Source: an uncultured Flavobacteriales bacterium (GTDB lineage: Bacteria > Bacteroidota > Bacteroidia > Flavobacteriales_D > Crocinitomicaceae). From it: a stretch of DNA of 64,000 nt. Within the stretch, counting starts at the first letter, position 1; each line of letters starts with the position of its first letter. The position numbers and the translations under genes were made by a program. Shown piece by piece: positions 19,073 to 28,498 of the stretch. The stretch lies in the NCBI GenBank assembly GCA_913054135.1, contig CAJXJK010000014.1, positions 1 through 64,000 of the forward strand, given 5' to 3'. The notes beneath the pieces are model-generated. The model worked only from the letters and a program-made list of their open reading frames with translations, had not been told where the DNA came from and searched no databases.

Positions 19073-19090
19073 TTAAAAAAGAAGAAAAAC

Positions 19091-20083
19091 ATGGCTATTT
19101 TAGATTTCCAAAAACCAGACAAGGTAATAATGATCGAATCAGATGACTTCACAGGTCAATTTGAATTCAGACCATTAGAGCCAGGATACGGTATTACAGT
19201 TGGTAACGCATTAAGAAGAATTTTACTTTCTTCATTAGAAGGATTTGCAATTTCTGCAGTGAAAATTGACGGAGTTGATCACGAATTCTCTACTATCAAG
19301 GGTGTGACTGATGATGTTACTGAGATGGTGTTGAACATGAAACAAGTTCGTTTCAAACAACAAATCGAAGGAACTGATTCTGAAAAAGTAATCGTTTCTG
19401 TTTCAGGACAAGATACATTAACTGCTGGAGACATAGGAAAATTCACTACTGCATTTCAAGTACTAAACCCAGATTTAGTTATTTGTAGAATGGAACCTTC
19501 AGTGAAAATCAATATGGAAGTTGAGATCATCAAAGGAAGAGGATATGTTCCTGCTGATGAGAACAAGAGCGCTAACGCACCAATCGGTACAATCGCAATT
19601 GATTCAATCTTTACTCCAATCAAAAATGTAAAATACACAGTTGAAAATTACCGTGTTGAGCAAAAAACGGATTACGAAAAATTAATTTTCGACATCCAAT
19701 CTGATGGATCAATTACTCCTAAAGATGCTTTACAAGAAGCAGCTAAGATTTTGATTCACCACTTTATGTTGTTCTCTGATGAAAGAATCACTCTAGATAC
19801 TGAAATCAAATCAGAAACTGAAGAGTTTGATGAGACTTCATTACACATGAGACAATTATTAAAATCTAAATTAGTTGATCTTGACCTTTCAGTTAGAGCA
19901 TTAAACTGCTTAAAAGCTGCAGATGTTGAGACATTAGGTGATTTAGTTTCTTATAACAAAAACGACTTGTTGAAATTTAGAAACTTCGGTAAGAAATCTT
20001 TAACTGAGCTAGAAGATCTAGTTGAGTCTAAAGGATTAGCTTTCGGAATGAACGTTTCTAAATACAAATTAGACAAAGAGTAA
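19091..20083 (+). CDS. rpoA: DNA-directed RNA polymerase subunit alpha
   Basis: Alpha forms the dimer on which RNA polymerase assembles, and its C-terminal domain contacts regulators and promoter DNA. I choose the ATG at 19091 ([20 protein letters not shown]), giving 330 aa. A TTG further upstream (19028) is in frame, but it lies inside the structured leader. The N-terminal domain has the dimerisation region [20 protein letters not shown]. The C-terminal domain includes [20 protein letters not shown] and [20 protein letters not shown]. Confidence 0.97.
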   Translation: MAILDFQKPDKVIMIESDDFTGQFEFRPLEPGYGITVGNALRRILLSSLEGFAISAVKIDGVDHEFSTIKGVTDDVTEMVLNMKQVRFKQQIEGTDSEKVIVSVSGQDTLTAGDIGKFTTAFQVLNPDLVICRMEPSVKINMEVEIIKGRGYVPADENKSANAPIGTIAIDSIFTPIKNVKYTVENYRVEQKTDYEKLIFDIQSDGSITPKDALQEAAKILIHHFMLFSDERITLDTEIKSETEEFDETSLHMRQLLKSKLVDLDLSVRALNCLKAADVETLGDLVSYNKNDLLKFRNFGKKSLTELEDLVESKGLAFGMNVSKYKLDKE

Positions 20084-20087
20084 ATAA

Positions 20088-20186
20088 AATCTTTCTTTTG
20101 CTCCCAGTACACACTACTGGGAGCAGAGAAAATGACTCGTTTCGAGTCTTCCCAAAATCCTTGTGAGGGAAGTGAATAGAAAGATT
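20088..20186 (+). promoter_or_regulatory. Predicted four-way-junction RNA in the rpoA-rplQ spacer
   Basis: A 9-bp stem (20088-20096 with 20178-20186) encloses three hairpins. The first is a perfect 10-bp stem (20100-20109 with 20115-20124) with a 5-nt loop. The second is 6 bp (20134-20139 with 20143-20148) with a 3-nt loop. The third is 5 bp (20149-20153 with 20167-20171) with a 13-nt loop. All pairs are Watson-Crick. No U-tract follows, and rplQ starts 67 nt downstream. This is the best candidate cis-regulatory RNA in the window; I do not recognise it as a known family. Confidence 0.6.
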
Positions 20187-20252
20187 AAGGTAAAGCAAAT
20201 AGTAAACAATCGGTTAGTTCTAAAGCAGGTTAATCGGTAAAAAAATTAAACA

Positions 20253-20726
20253 ATGAGACACGGTAAAAAATTCAACCACTTAGGAAGAACAGCTTCTCAC
20301 AGAAAAGCAATGTTATCTAACATGGCTGCTTCATTAATTGAGCACAAAAGAATCAACACAACTTTAGCAAAAGCGAAAGCTTTAAGATCAGTTGTTGAAC
20401 CTTTGATTACAAAATCAAAAACTGATTCAACTCACTCAAGAAGATTGGCGTTTAAAACATTAGGTAACAAATATGCTGTTACTGAGTTGTTCAGAGAAAT
20501 CGCTCCAAAAGTTGGTGAAAGACAAGGTGGATACACTAGAATCATCAGAACTGGAAAGAGATTAGGTGATAATGCTGAGATGTGTATGATCGAGCTTGTT
20601 GATTTCAACGAAATCTACGGAGCTGGTGAAGCTAAGAAAACAACTAGAAGATCAAGAAGAGGTGGTTCTGGTGCTGCTGCGAAAGCTGCTCCAAAAGCTG
20701 CTGCGAAGAAAGAAGAAGAAGAGTAA
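20253..20726 (+). CDS. rplQ: 50S ribosomal protein L17
   Basis: L17 lies near the tunnel exit. The first 120 or so residues are the conserved core ([20 protein letters not shown], then [20 protein letters not shown], and [20 protein letters not shown]). The remaining C-terminal part is an Ala/Lys-rich, low-complexity tail, making 157 aa in total, a common extension in Bacteroidota. It is the last gene of the superoperon and is followed by an intrinsic terminator about 45 nt downstream. Confidence 0.98.
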   Translation: MRHGKKFNHLGRTASHRKAMLSNMAASLIEHKRINTTLAKAKALRSVVEPLITKSKTDSTHSRRLAFKTLGNKYAVTELFREIAPKVGERQGGYTRIIRTGKRLGDNAEMCMIELVDFNEIYGAGEAKKTTRRSRRGGSGAAAKAAPKAAAKKEEEE

Positions 20727-20770
20727 AAATTGGCGCAGAAAAGCCAATTTTATATTCCGATATATTATTG

Positions 20771-20802
20771 AAAAGGGAATCACATGGTGGTTCCCTTTTT
20801 TT
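20771..20802 (+). terminator. Terminator of the ribosomal superoperon
   Basis: An 11-bp stem (20773-20783 with 20787-20797, one G-U pair) with a 3-nt loop runs directly into a run of T. It follows rplQ and separates it from carA. Confidence 0.85.
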
Positions 20803-20949
20803 GTTTTAAATATGAATTCTGAATTAGAAGAAGACATCTTCAAAAAAAACTTTCAAAAAAACGACAACAGTTTTCAACAATCTGCATTCTATCCAATCCT
20901 TTAATCGTAACTTTACTTCCCGATTACTAATTACAGTTAAAATCCAAAC

Positions 20950-22059
20950 ATGGACAACAAACCTGCAGTACTCGTTTTAGCTGACGGTACAGTTTTTAAA
21001 GGAAACGCAATCGGTAAAATCGGAACAACAACCGGTGAAATTGCATTCAATACTGGGATGACCGGTTATCAAGAAGTCTTTACAGATCCATCTTATCACA
21101 AACAAATTCTTGTCATGAACACTGCACACATAGGTAACTATGGAGTGAAAGATGATGAAGTAGAATCTGACGGGATGAAAATCGCAGGCTTAGTAACTAA
21201 GAAGTTTTCACCAAACTTTTCAAGGTATAATGGTGATGGTTCTTTACAGGATTTCATGGAGAATGATAACTGTACAGGTATTTCTGATATAGATACAAGG
21301 GCTTTAGTAAGACACATTAGAAATGCTGGAGCAATGAATGCTATCATCTCTTCTGATAATTTAGATATCGATAGTTTAAAAGCTGAATTGGCTAAAGTTC
21401 CTTCTATGGAAGGTCTAGAGTTATCTTCAGAAGTAACAACAAAAGAAGCATACACATCAGGAGATGAGAATTCTGATTTCAGAGTTTCTTTGTTAGATAT
21501 TGGAGTTAAGAATAGCATTGTTAGCTGCTTGGTAGATAGAGGATGCTATGTCAAAGTATTCCCAATGAACTCATCTGTTGAAGACATGATGGCGTTTGAA
21601 CCAAATGGATTCATGTTGTCAAACGGACCTGGTGATCCATCAGCAATGCCAGAGACAATTGAATTAGTAAAGAAGATAGTGAATACTGATATACCGGTTT
21701 TCGGAATTTGTTTAGGTCACCAAGTATTGGCATTAAGTCAAGGTCTATCAACTGAGAAAATGCATAACGGTCATAGAGGAATCAACCATCCTGTGAAAAA
21801 TTTATTGACAGGTAAGGGAGAAGTAACTTCTCAAAATCACGGTTTTGTTGTTTCAAAAGACTCAATTGATTCAAACCCTGAAATTGAACTAACTCACATT
21901 CATTTAAATGATGACACGGTTGCAGGAATCAGAATGAAGAACAAAAAAGTATTTTCTGTTCAATATCATCCTGAAGCTTCTGCCGGACCACATGATTCTA
22001 GATATCTTTTCGATCAGTTCGTAGAGAATATGAAGACGGTGAAAGCTGAAATGGTTTAA
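20950..22059 (+). CDS. carA: Carbamoyl-phosphate synthase small chain
   Basis: The glutaminase subunit that passes ammonia to CarB for carbamoyl phosphate, the precursor of pyrimidines and arginine. The 369-aa protein has the CPSase small-chain N domain (GEIAFNTGMTGYQEVFTDPS) and a class I glutamine amidotransferase domain with the nucleophile Cys at residue 254 in GICLGHQV and the catalytic His in QYHPEAS. CarB is not in the window; separate carA and carB are normal in this phylum. The place between rplQ and eno is a conserved arrangement. The 147-nt stretch after the upstream terminator shows no convincing promoter. Confidence 0.97.
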   Translation: MDNKPAVLVLADGTVFKGNAIGKIGTTTGEIAFNTGMTGYQEVFTDPSYHKQILVMNTAHIGNYGVKDDEVESDGMKIAGLVTKKFSPNFSRYNGDGSLQDFMENDNCTGISDIDTRALVRHIRNAGAMNAIISSDNLDIDSLKAELAKVPSMEGLELSSEVTTKEAYTSGDENSDFRVSLLDIGVKNSIVSCLVDRGCYVKVFPMNSSVEDMMAFEPNGFMLSNGPGDPSAMPETIELVKKIVNTDIPVFGICLGHQVLALSQGLSTEKMHNGHRGINHPVKNLLTGKGEVTSQNHGFVVSKDSIDSNPEIELTHIHLNDDTVAGIRMKNKKVFSVQYHPEASAGPHDSRYLFDQFVENMKTVKAEMV

Positions 22060-22169
22060 TCTAAACAAAAGTTAAATAATAAGTGATACTGAACTTGTCG
22101 TACAACTTCGTGATCCAATCAGCCGTTTTGCAGACAATTAGTTATTCATCATTATAAATTCATAATTAA

Positions 22170-23450
<1,281 letters not shown>

Positions 23451-23467
23451 TTCCAAAATATTTATAT

Positions 23468-23502
23468 AAAAAAGGCCTCAATTTAATTGGGGCCTTTTTT
23501 TT
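23468..23502 (+). terminator. Terminator after eno
   Basis: A stem of about 11 bp (AAAGGCC... with ...GGCCTTT, one G-U pair) with a short AT loop is followed by a run of T. It lies just after the eno stop codon. Confidence 0.85.
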
Positions 23503-23557
23503 ATACCTCAAAGAAGGTATTCTATCTAGAATAGTTCTAAATAGATTGCTCATTAGT

Positions 23558-23565
23558 TATATTTG
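23558..23565 (+). promoter_or_regulatory. -7 box of the feo promoter
   Basis: TATATTTG matches TAnnTTTG exactly. It ends 6 nt before the feoA ATG at 23572, so the transcript would be nearly or fully leaderless. The -33 element is not a clear TTG (TTC at about 23535). No Fur box could be recognised by eye. Confidence 0.5.
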
Positions 23566-23571
23566 TCGAGC

Positions 23572-23787
23572 ATGAAATTATCTGAAGCGAAAAAGAATTC
23601 ATCTGTGATTATTGATCAGGTGCTTGAGAGTGATGTTACACTTAAACTTTTTGAGTTTGGTTTTTTACCAGGAGCTGAAATGACTGTAGTTAATAAGGCA
23701 CCATTTAACGGACCCATTTATGTTTCAATTGATGGTTCTTTGATTTCATTGCGTAAGGCTGAAGCAGAAACTGTAATTATAAAGTAA
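23572..23787 (+). CDS. feoA: Ferrous iron transport protein A
   Basis: A small SH3-like cytoplasmic protein that supports FeoB in Fe(II) uptake. With the ATG at 23572 it is 71 aa; a TTG three codons upstream lies inside the promoter box and is less likely. The sequence shows the family pattern LFEFGFLPGAEMTVVNKAPF followed by GPIYVSIDGSLISLRKAEA. The feoB start codon follows the stop codon directly, indicating coupling. Confidence 0.92.
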   Translation: MKLSEAKKNSSVIIDQVLESDVTLKLFEFGFLPGAEMTVVNKAPFNGPIYVSIDGSLISLRKAEAETVIIK

Positions 23788-25833
23788 GTGGAAACTAAAG
23801 CGACTTCAGTTCATAAAGTAGCCCTTCTTGGGAATCCTAATCTTGGGAAAACAACTTTGTTTAATGCCCTTTGCGGATTACGTCAGAAGACTGGGAATTA
23901 CCCGGGTGTCACAGTTGATAAGAAGAAAGGGAAATTCAAACATGAAGGTGAAAGTTTTGAGCTAATCGATCTTCCGGGTATCAACAGTTTGTTTGCAAAA
24001 TCTCAAGATGAAGAGCTAGTAGTAGACTATTTATTGAACACTCCAAAAGCTGAGCTACCCGAGAAATTGATCGTAATGGCATCTGCCATTAATTTGAAAA
24101 GAACACTCTATTTGTTTGATCAGATAAGGGATCTGGATATTCCGGTTGTTTTAGTCGTGAACTTGATAGATGTTGCTGACAAGCAAGGAATAGCAATTGA
24201 TGTAGAAAAATTAGAAGAAGAATTCTCTGTTAATGTCGTTAAGATATCTGCAAAAAAGTCTAAGGGCTTACAAGATTTAAAAGATCTTTTACTGCAAGAT
24301 ATTACTGTGACTTCGAGAGAGCCACATTATATTCAAGAGTATGAGCTTTCAAAGGTGAATGCTCAAAAAGGCGATCTATCAACTTATTCGGCTTTTGTCA
24401 AAATGACGAATGGATCTTTGGGTGATTTATCATCTGCAGAACAAAAGAAATGGAATACTAATGAATCCATATTGAGATATAAATTTCTCAGTAGGATTAT
24501 CGAAAAGTCTGTTAGTCAAGATAAATCAAAGGCCACTGACTTCACTACAAGAGCCGATAAGATTCTTGTTCATCCAATTTTTGGTTACATGATTTTTGCG
24601 GCAATTATGTTGCTCATTTTTCAAGCGATATTTTGGTTGGCCTCTTATCCTATGGATTGGATTGATAATGGATTTGCTGCACTTTCTGAATTTTCAACAG
24701 CTTCTTTACCATCAGGATATTTCTCTGATTTAATCTCTGAAGGCATAATTCCGGGAATAGGTGGAGTAGTGATTTTCGTTCCCCAAATAGCCATTTTATT
24801 TTTCCTTTTTTCAATTCTTGAAGAGTCAGGATACATGCAGAGAATAGTCTATTTGATGGATCGCTTCATGCAAAAGTTCGGCATGAGTGGTAAAAGTGTT
24901 GTACCTATGATTTCAGGATTGGCATGTGCGATACCTGCAATAATGGCGGCAAGAACTATTGAGAACAACAAAGAAAGATTAATCACCATATTGATAACCC
25001 CACTTTTAACTTGTTCGGCTAGAATCCCCGTTTACGTGGTGATCATTGCCCTTGTTGTGCCTGATGATGCAATGCTTGGCATATTCAATGCGCAAGGCTT
25101 GGCATTAATGGCAATGTACTTTTTGGGAGTGGTACTATCTCTAATCTCTGCATTAGTGTTTAAATGGATTTTGAAAACTGAATTCAAGAGTTCTTTAATC
25201 ATTGACATGCCTACCTATTTAATGCCAGATTTCAAGAATGTCTTATTGTCTGTTTGGAATAACTCTAAAGCCTTTGTTTGGAATGCCGGTAAAATAATTC
25301 TAGCCACATCTATCATCCTCTTTGTACTTGCAACCAATGGGGGAGACAAGTTCAATAATGCAGAACAGATTGTAGTATCTGAATATTCTCATTTAAATGA
25401 AGAAGAACAAGACTTAATGGTGAGTTCAATTCAAATTGAGAATTCATACCTAGGTTCAATTGGTAAGGCTATCGAACCTTCGATTGCACCTCTTGGCTAT
25501 GATTGGAAAATAGGTATATCATTAATAACATCTTTGGCCGCAAGAGAAGTATTTGTAGGAACAATGTCTACCATATATTCAATTAATTCAGAAGAAGAAA
25601 TGACGATTCGTGATCGTTTAAAGACTCAAAAAAGGAGTGATGGAAGTGCCGTCTTTAGTTTTGCTACCAGTATTTCTTTATTATTATTTTATGCCTTCGC
25701 ATTGCAATGTTTGAGTACAGTGGCTGTTACCTATAAAGAGACCAAATCCATCAAATGGACGTCAATTCAATTTGCATACATGACGGCTTTAGCTTATTTT
25801 TCAGCATTAATCGCTTATCAGATTTTAAGTTAA
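23788..25833 (+). CDS. feoB: Ferrous iron transporter FeoB
   Basis: Inner-membrane Fe(II) uptake GTPase of 681 aa, starting with GTG at 23788 right after feoA. The cytoplasmic G domain has G1 GNPNLGKTTLFNALCG, G3 DLPGINSL and the NLIDVAD stretch as G4. The membrane domain has the two gate motifs, including SGLACAIPAIMAARTI, and about eight to ten transmembrane segments. The protein is shorter than the E. coli homologue (773 aa), as is usual for the separate FeoA/FeoB type. It is followed with a one-base overlap by a small associated protein. Confidence 0.96.
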   Translation: METKATSVHKVALLGNPNLGKTTLFNALCGLRQKTGNYPGVTVDKKKGKFKHEGESFELIDLPGINSLFAKSQDEELVVDYLLNTPKAELPEKLIVMASAINLKRTLYLFDQIRDLDIPVVLVVNLIDVADKQGIAIDVEKLEEEFSVNVVKISAKKSKGLQDLKDLLLQDITVTSREPHYIQEYELSKVNAQKGDLSTYSAFVKMTNGSLGDLSSAEQKKWNTNESILRYKFLSRIIEKSVSQDKSKATDFTTRADKILVHPIFGYMIFAAIMLLIFQAIFWLASYPMDWIDNGFAALSEFSTASLPSGYFSDLISEGIIPGIGGVVIFVPQIAILFFLFSILEESGYMQRIVYLMDRFMQKFGMSGKSVVPMISGLACAIPAIMAARTIENNKERLITILITPLLTCSARIPVYVVIIALVVPDDAMLGIFNAQGLALMAMYFLGVVLSLISALVFKWILKTEFKSSLIIDMPTYLMPDFKNVLLSVWNNSKAFVWNAGKIILATSIILFVLATNGGDKFNNAEQIVVSEYSHLNEEEQDLMVSSIQIENSYLGSIGKAIEPSIAPLGYDWKIGISLITSLAAREVFVGTMSTIYSINSEEEMTIRDRLKTQKRSDGSAVFSFATSISLLLFYAFALQCLSTVAVTYKETKSIKWTSIQFAYMTALAYFSALIAYQILS

Positions 25834-25964
25834 TGGGAACTCAAGAATATATAGTCTTCGCCTTAGCTGCTGTTTCAGTAGCCTACTTGGCTTTTAGATT
25901 CTACAAAAAGAACTTGAGAAAGAAAGCTGCAAAGTCTGGATGCAATACCAATTGTGATTGCTAG
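25833..25964 (+). CDS. FeoB-associated Cys-rich membrane protein
   Basis: A 43-aa protein starting at the ATG that overlaps the feoB stop (TAATG). It has one transmembrane segment (EYIVFALAAVSVAYLAFRFY), a basic stretch and a C-terminal cysteine cluster CNTNCDC. This matches the FeoB-associated small protein family, thought to take the place of FeoC or to handle iron at the cytoplasmic side. Function is inferred from position and composition. Confidence 0.8.
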   Translation: MGTQEYIVFALAAVSVAYLAFRFYKKNLRKKAAKSGCNTNCDC

Positions 25965-25986
25965 ATAGTTTCCAGTCTCGAACAAC

Positions 25987-26213
25987 CATTTGTCAACCCT
26001 TCCCGAGTCTCGAGTCTCGAGTTTCGAAATACCCTTTGTCATCTCGCCCTGAAAAACGAAACACGACAAGTCCGCGAAGCTGGACAATCGAAACACGAAA
26101 TTGTCACCCCTTTCCGAGTCTCCAGTCTCGAGTTTCGAAATACCCTTTGTCATCTCGCCCCGAAAAACGAAACACGACAAGTCCGCGAAGCTGGACGATC
26201 GAAACACGACATG
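25987..26213. repeat. Tandem pair of a 111-bp intergenic repeat
   Basis: Two copies with a period of exactly 111 bp (for example, the same GAGTCTC box at 26005 and 26116) lie between the feo operon and the DUF4301 gene. They differ at only a few positions. The units contain palindromic GTCTCGAG-like boxes and a short inverted repeat GTCC/GGAC. A degenerate fragment of the same family is at 28443-28478. The unit looks like a dispersed, non-coding intergenic repeat; short frames on both strands across it are by-products of the repeat. Confidence 0.8.
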
Positions 26214-26218
26214 GTCAT

Positions 26219-27631
26219 CTAACCCAAATGCTCATCCCTCAATAAATCCATTACAGATTTCACCGGACTGAAACAAGCGCTATCAATCTCAACAAACAAA
26301 GTCAACCAATTGGCCATTGCTCCATTCCATAGGCCTGGTTTTTCAATGTATTGGATATCTTTTCCATCTTGAGTTTTCTGAACTAAGAAGTATTGACTTT
26401 CATCTACAAATGCCGATAAGTCAAATTTTTCTCCCTTGAAATTACGAACCGAGCAAAACAATTCAACAGGGTTAAAATGAGTAGAGTGTTGCACCATTTT
26501 CTGATGTTCTTCGCTATCTGAAATTTGAGATTTTTCAATGATTTGTCTGCTTTCTTTGCCTTGAGAATCTTTAACCCAAAAAGGTCCACCTCCTGGCTCG
26601 CCTTCATTTCGTACCATCCCACAAATCCTTAAAGGTCTATTGAGAGTATCATATGCCATTCTTGGATTAGTCAATTCTTCATCAGAAAGTCGAAGGTCAT
26701 ACTTGTCATTGAGACTTTTTACTGAGCTTTCAAAAGATTGATCCTTGTCTATTTTTGAGCAAACATTGAATACTTCATCTCTGAATTCAACTAATTTGGC
26801 AGACAAAGCTGAACGGTATTTAGCCGATTGAAAAGCTTTTTTCTGATGCTGAATGTTATCTATGTTTCTAATAAGGATAAGGTCGGCATCAATCTTATTT
26901 AGATTGTCTATCAATGCTCCGTGCCCTGAAGGCCTTAAAATATGTTGTAGCGATTTATCTTTTGCCGGATTCAATTCTGAATCAAAAGCAATGGCATGAG
27001 AGTCAGGATTTTGTTCTGAGAAACTAACAATCAAATTAGTTGAAAGTTCAGCCAATGAATCTTCTATATCGCCTTGAAAATCTTTGTTGATTGTGAAATG
27101 AAGCTTTGAAAGTGTTCCGCCAACTTGCTCACTTTGAACTAAATGCTCTTGAAAAGGATTAAGGGTTTTTGCTTCGTAGTAATGAAATGGAATAAGTCCC
27201 TTAGGCAATGAAGGCAAATTTAATCCACCTTCAGAAATCATATGATCGATAATTTCATCAGGCCTCATGCCACCATCTTGCAATTGCACAATCCATTTTT
27301 CTGATAACAATGTTCTTAAAGGAAGTTGATCAATTTTATCCAGCATAGCAATTGACCTGTCAATGGCTTCGCCTTCATCAAAAGGATATCCTTCAGATAA
27401 ATACTCAAAGAATACCTTGAACATTCTTGAGCCAGAACCTGAAGCAGGAGTGAAGAAGCAAATATCTAAGTCGTTTCGCGATTCTTCAAAAGATGATTTG
27501 AGCGCATTCAATTCTTGATCTGATAATTGTATGATTCCATTTCCAATTTTACAAGCCGCCTTTAAATCTAATGCAGGATTACCGTCTTCGATTTTTCTTC
27601 TTTCTATTGCTATCTTATCTCTTAATTCCAT
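26219..27631 (-). CDS. DUF4301 family protein
   Basis: A 470-aa cytoplasmic protein of a family (DUF4301) found mainly in Bacteroidota, with no established function. The motif FFTPASGSGSRMFKVFFEYL near residue 60 resembles the nucleotide-binding loop of sugar nucleotidyltransferases (GxGxR). The phrase LRPSGHGALIDNLNKIDADL also fits a nucleotidyltransferase-like fold. The protein has no signal peptide. A -7 box (TATTTTTG, reverse strand, 27651-27658) is 19 nt upstream. It is transcribed divergently from the methyltransferase gene. A role in sugar or nucleotide metabolism is only a guess. Confidence 0.85.
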   Translation of the reverse strand: MELRDKIAIERRKIEDGNPALDLKAACKIGNGIIQLSDQELNALKSSFEESRNDLDICFFTPASGSGSRMFKVFFEYLSEGYPFDEGEAIDRSIAMLDKIDQLPLRTLLSEKWIVQLQDGGMRPDEIIDHMISEGGLNLPSLPKGLIPFHYYEAKTLNPFQEHLVQSEQVGGTLSKLHFTINKDFQGDIEDSLAELSTNLIVSFSEQNPDSHAIAFDSELNPAKDKSLQHILRPSGHGALIDNLNKIDADLILIRNIDNIQHQKKAFQSAKYRSALSAKLVEFRDEVFNVCSKIDKDQSFESSVKSLNDKYDLRLSDEELTNPRMAYDTLNRPLRICGMVRNEGEPGGGPFWVKDSQGKESRQIIEKSQISDSEEHQKMVQHSTHFNPVELFCSVRNFKGEKFDLSAFVDESQYFLVQKTQDGKDIQYIEKPGLWNGAMANWLTLFVEIDSACFSPVKSVMDLLRDEHLG

Positions 27632-27650
27632 TAATTTCGTTTAAGCCTAT

Positions 27651-27658
27651 CAAAAATA
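27651..27658 (-). promoter_or_regulatory. -7 box upstream of the DUF4301 gene
   Basis: On the reverse strand TATTTTTG fits TAnnTTTG; the box ends 19 nt before the start codon. The intergenic region with the divergent gene is only 49 bp. Confidence 0.45.
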
Positions 27659-27680
27659 ATAAAATCTTTAAGGCCAGACC

Positions 27681-28436
27681 ATGTTTAAAAGCGGACTCAA
27701 ATATAAATTCAAAGCAGTAAACGCTCATGGAATACACTCTCCTTTCGTTTTTGAATTTTATAATGAAGTTTTAAAGAAAGCTCATCTCTCTGAGAAAAAA
27801 GAAATTGAAAAGTTGAGAAAACAACTCTTGGCTGATCATTCAGAAATTGAAATCACAGATTTTGGAGCGGGATCAAGAATCCATAATTCTAATAAGCGTA
27901 AAATATCGGACTTAGCTAAGCATGCCGCAATTTCAAAAAAGTATGGTCGGCTTCTGAGTAGAGTTGTAGAATACTATGATTTAAAAAATGCCTTAGAGCT
28001 AGGAACTTCATTAGGTATTGGAACATTATATATTAGTTCGGGAGGGGCAGATATTACTACACTTGAAGGTTGCCCCGAAATAGCAAGAAATGCTCAGGCC
28101 AACATTGATAAATTGGGCTTTACTTCAGTTGACATGAAGGTTGGGGAGTTTGAAAGTAGCTTTTCTCAATTGACAAATAAAGAATACGATCTTATTTACA
28201 TAGATGGAAATCATGAAGAAGAGGCCACGATAAAATATTTTGAGAAGTTTTTAAATCATGCCCACAATGACACTTTTTTGGTTTTTGACGACATTAGATG
28301 GAGCGAAGGAATGGAAAAGGCATGGCAAAAGATTATCCAATCTGAAAAAATTCATGTTAGTATTGAACTATTAAGAATGGGAATCGTTTTGAAAAGGAAA
28401 GAACAGGAGAAGCAACATTTTATTTTAAAATTTTAA
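27681..28436 (+). CDS. Class I SAM-dependent methyltransferase
   Basis: A 251-aa cytoplasmic protein with a Rossmann methyltransferase fold. Motif I is ALELGTSLGIGTLYISSGG, the acidic residue after strand 2 is in TLEGCPEIARNAQANI, and a later strand reads YDLIYIDGNHEEEATIKYFE. The layout and the FDDIRWSEGMEKAWQ segment recall O-methyltransferase-like proteins. The substrate cannot be told from sequence. It shares orientation with the next gene, with a 62-nt gap that contains a fragment of the intergenic repeat. Confidence 0.85.
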   Translation: MFKSGLKYKFKAVNAHGIHSPFVFEFYNEVLKKAHLSEKKEIEKLRKQLLADHSEIEITDFGAGSRIHNSNKRKISDLAKHAAISKKYGRLLSRVVEYYDLKNALELGTSLGIGTLYISSGGADITTLEGCPEIARNAQANIDKLGFTSVDMKVGEFESSFSQLTNKEYDLIYIDGNHEEEATIKYFEKFLNHAHNDTFLVFDDIRWSEGMEKAWQKIIQSEKIHVSIELLRMGIVLKRKEQEKQHFILKF

Positions 28437-28442
28437 GAGCGA

Positions 28443-28478
28443 ACAAGTTTCGAGTCTCCAGTCTCGAATCATTTGTCA
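28443..28478. repeat. Fragment of the intergenic repeat
   Basis: The stretch shares the box TTCGAGTCTCCAGTCTCGA and the following TTTGTCA with the 111-bp repeat at 25987-26213. It is shorter and diverged, which suggests a decayed copy of a dispersed element. Confidence 0.55.
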
Positions 28479-28498
28479 GCTTGACCAATAAACAAAGA

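Noticed and set aside
19028-19090. Upstream start of rpoA
   Set aside because: The extra 21 codons begin with TTG inside a stem and encode a non-conserved sequence; the ATG at 19091 matches the family N-terminus.
20803-20949. Clear promoter for carA
   Set aside because: I searched the stretch after the terminator and found no TAnnTTTG with a suitable -33 element; a weaker or regulated promoter cannot be excluded.
25987-26213. CRISPR array
   Set aside because: Only two long near-identical units without spacer-repeat alternation; no cas genes nearby.
25875-26245. Overlapping reading frames on both strands (reverse 26207-25875 and forward 25958-26245) over the 111-bp repeat
   Set aside because: The protein sequences only reflect the DNA repeat because the 111-bp period keeps the frame. 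There is no start region, and the forward frame overlaps both neighbours.
28440-28498. Cobalamin riboswitch before the adenosyltransferase gene
   Set aside because: The 62-nt gap is too short, contains a fragment of an intergenic repeat and lacks the conserved B12-box.
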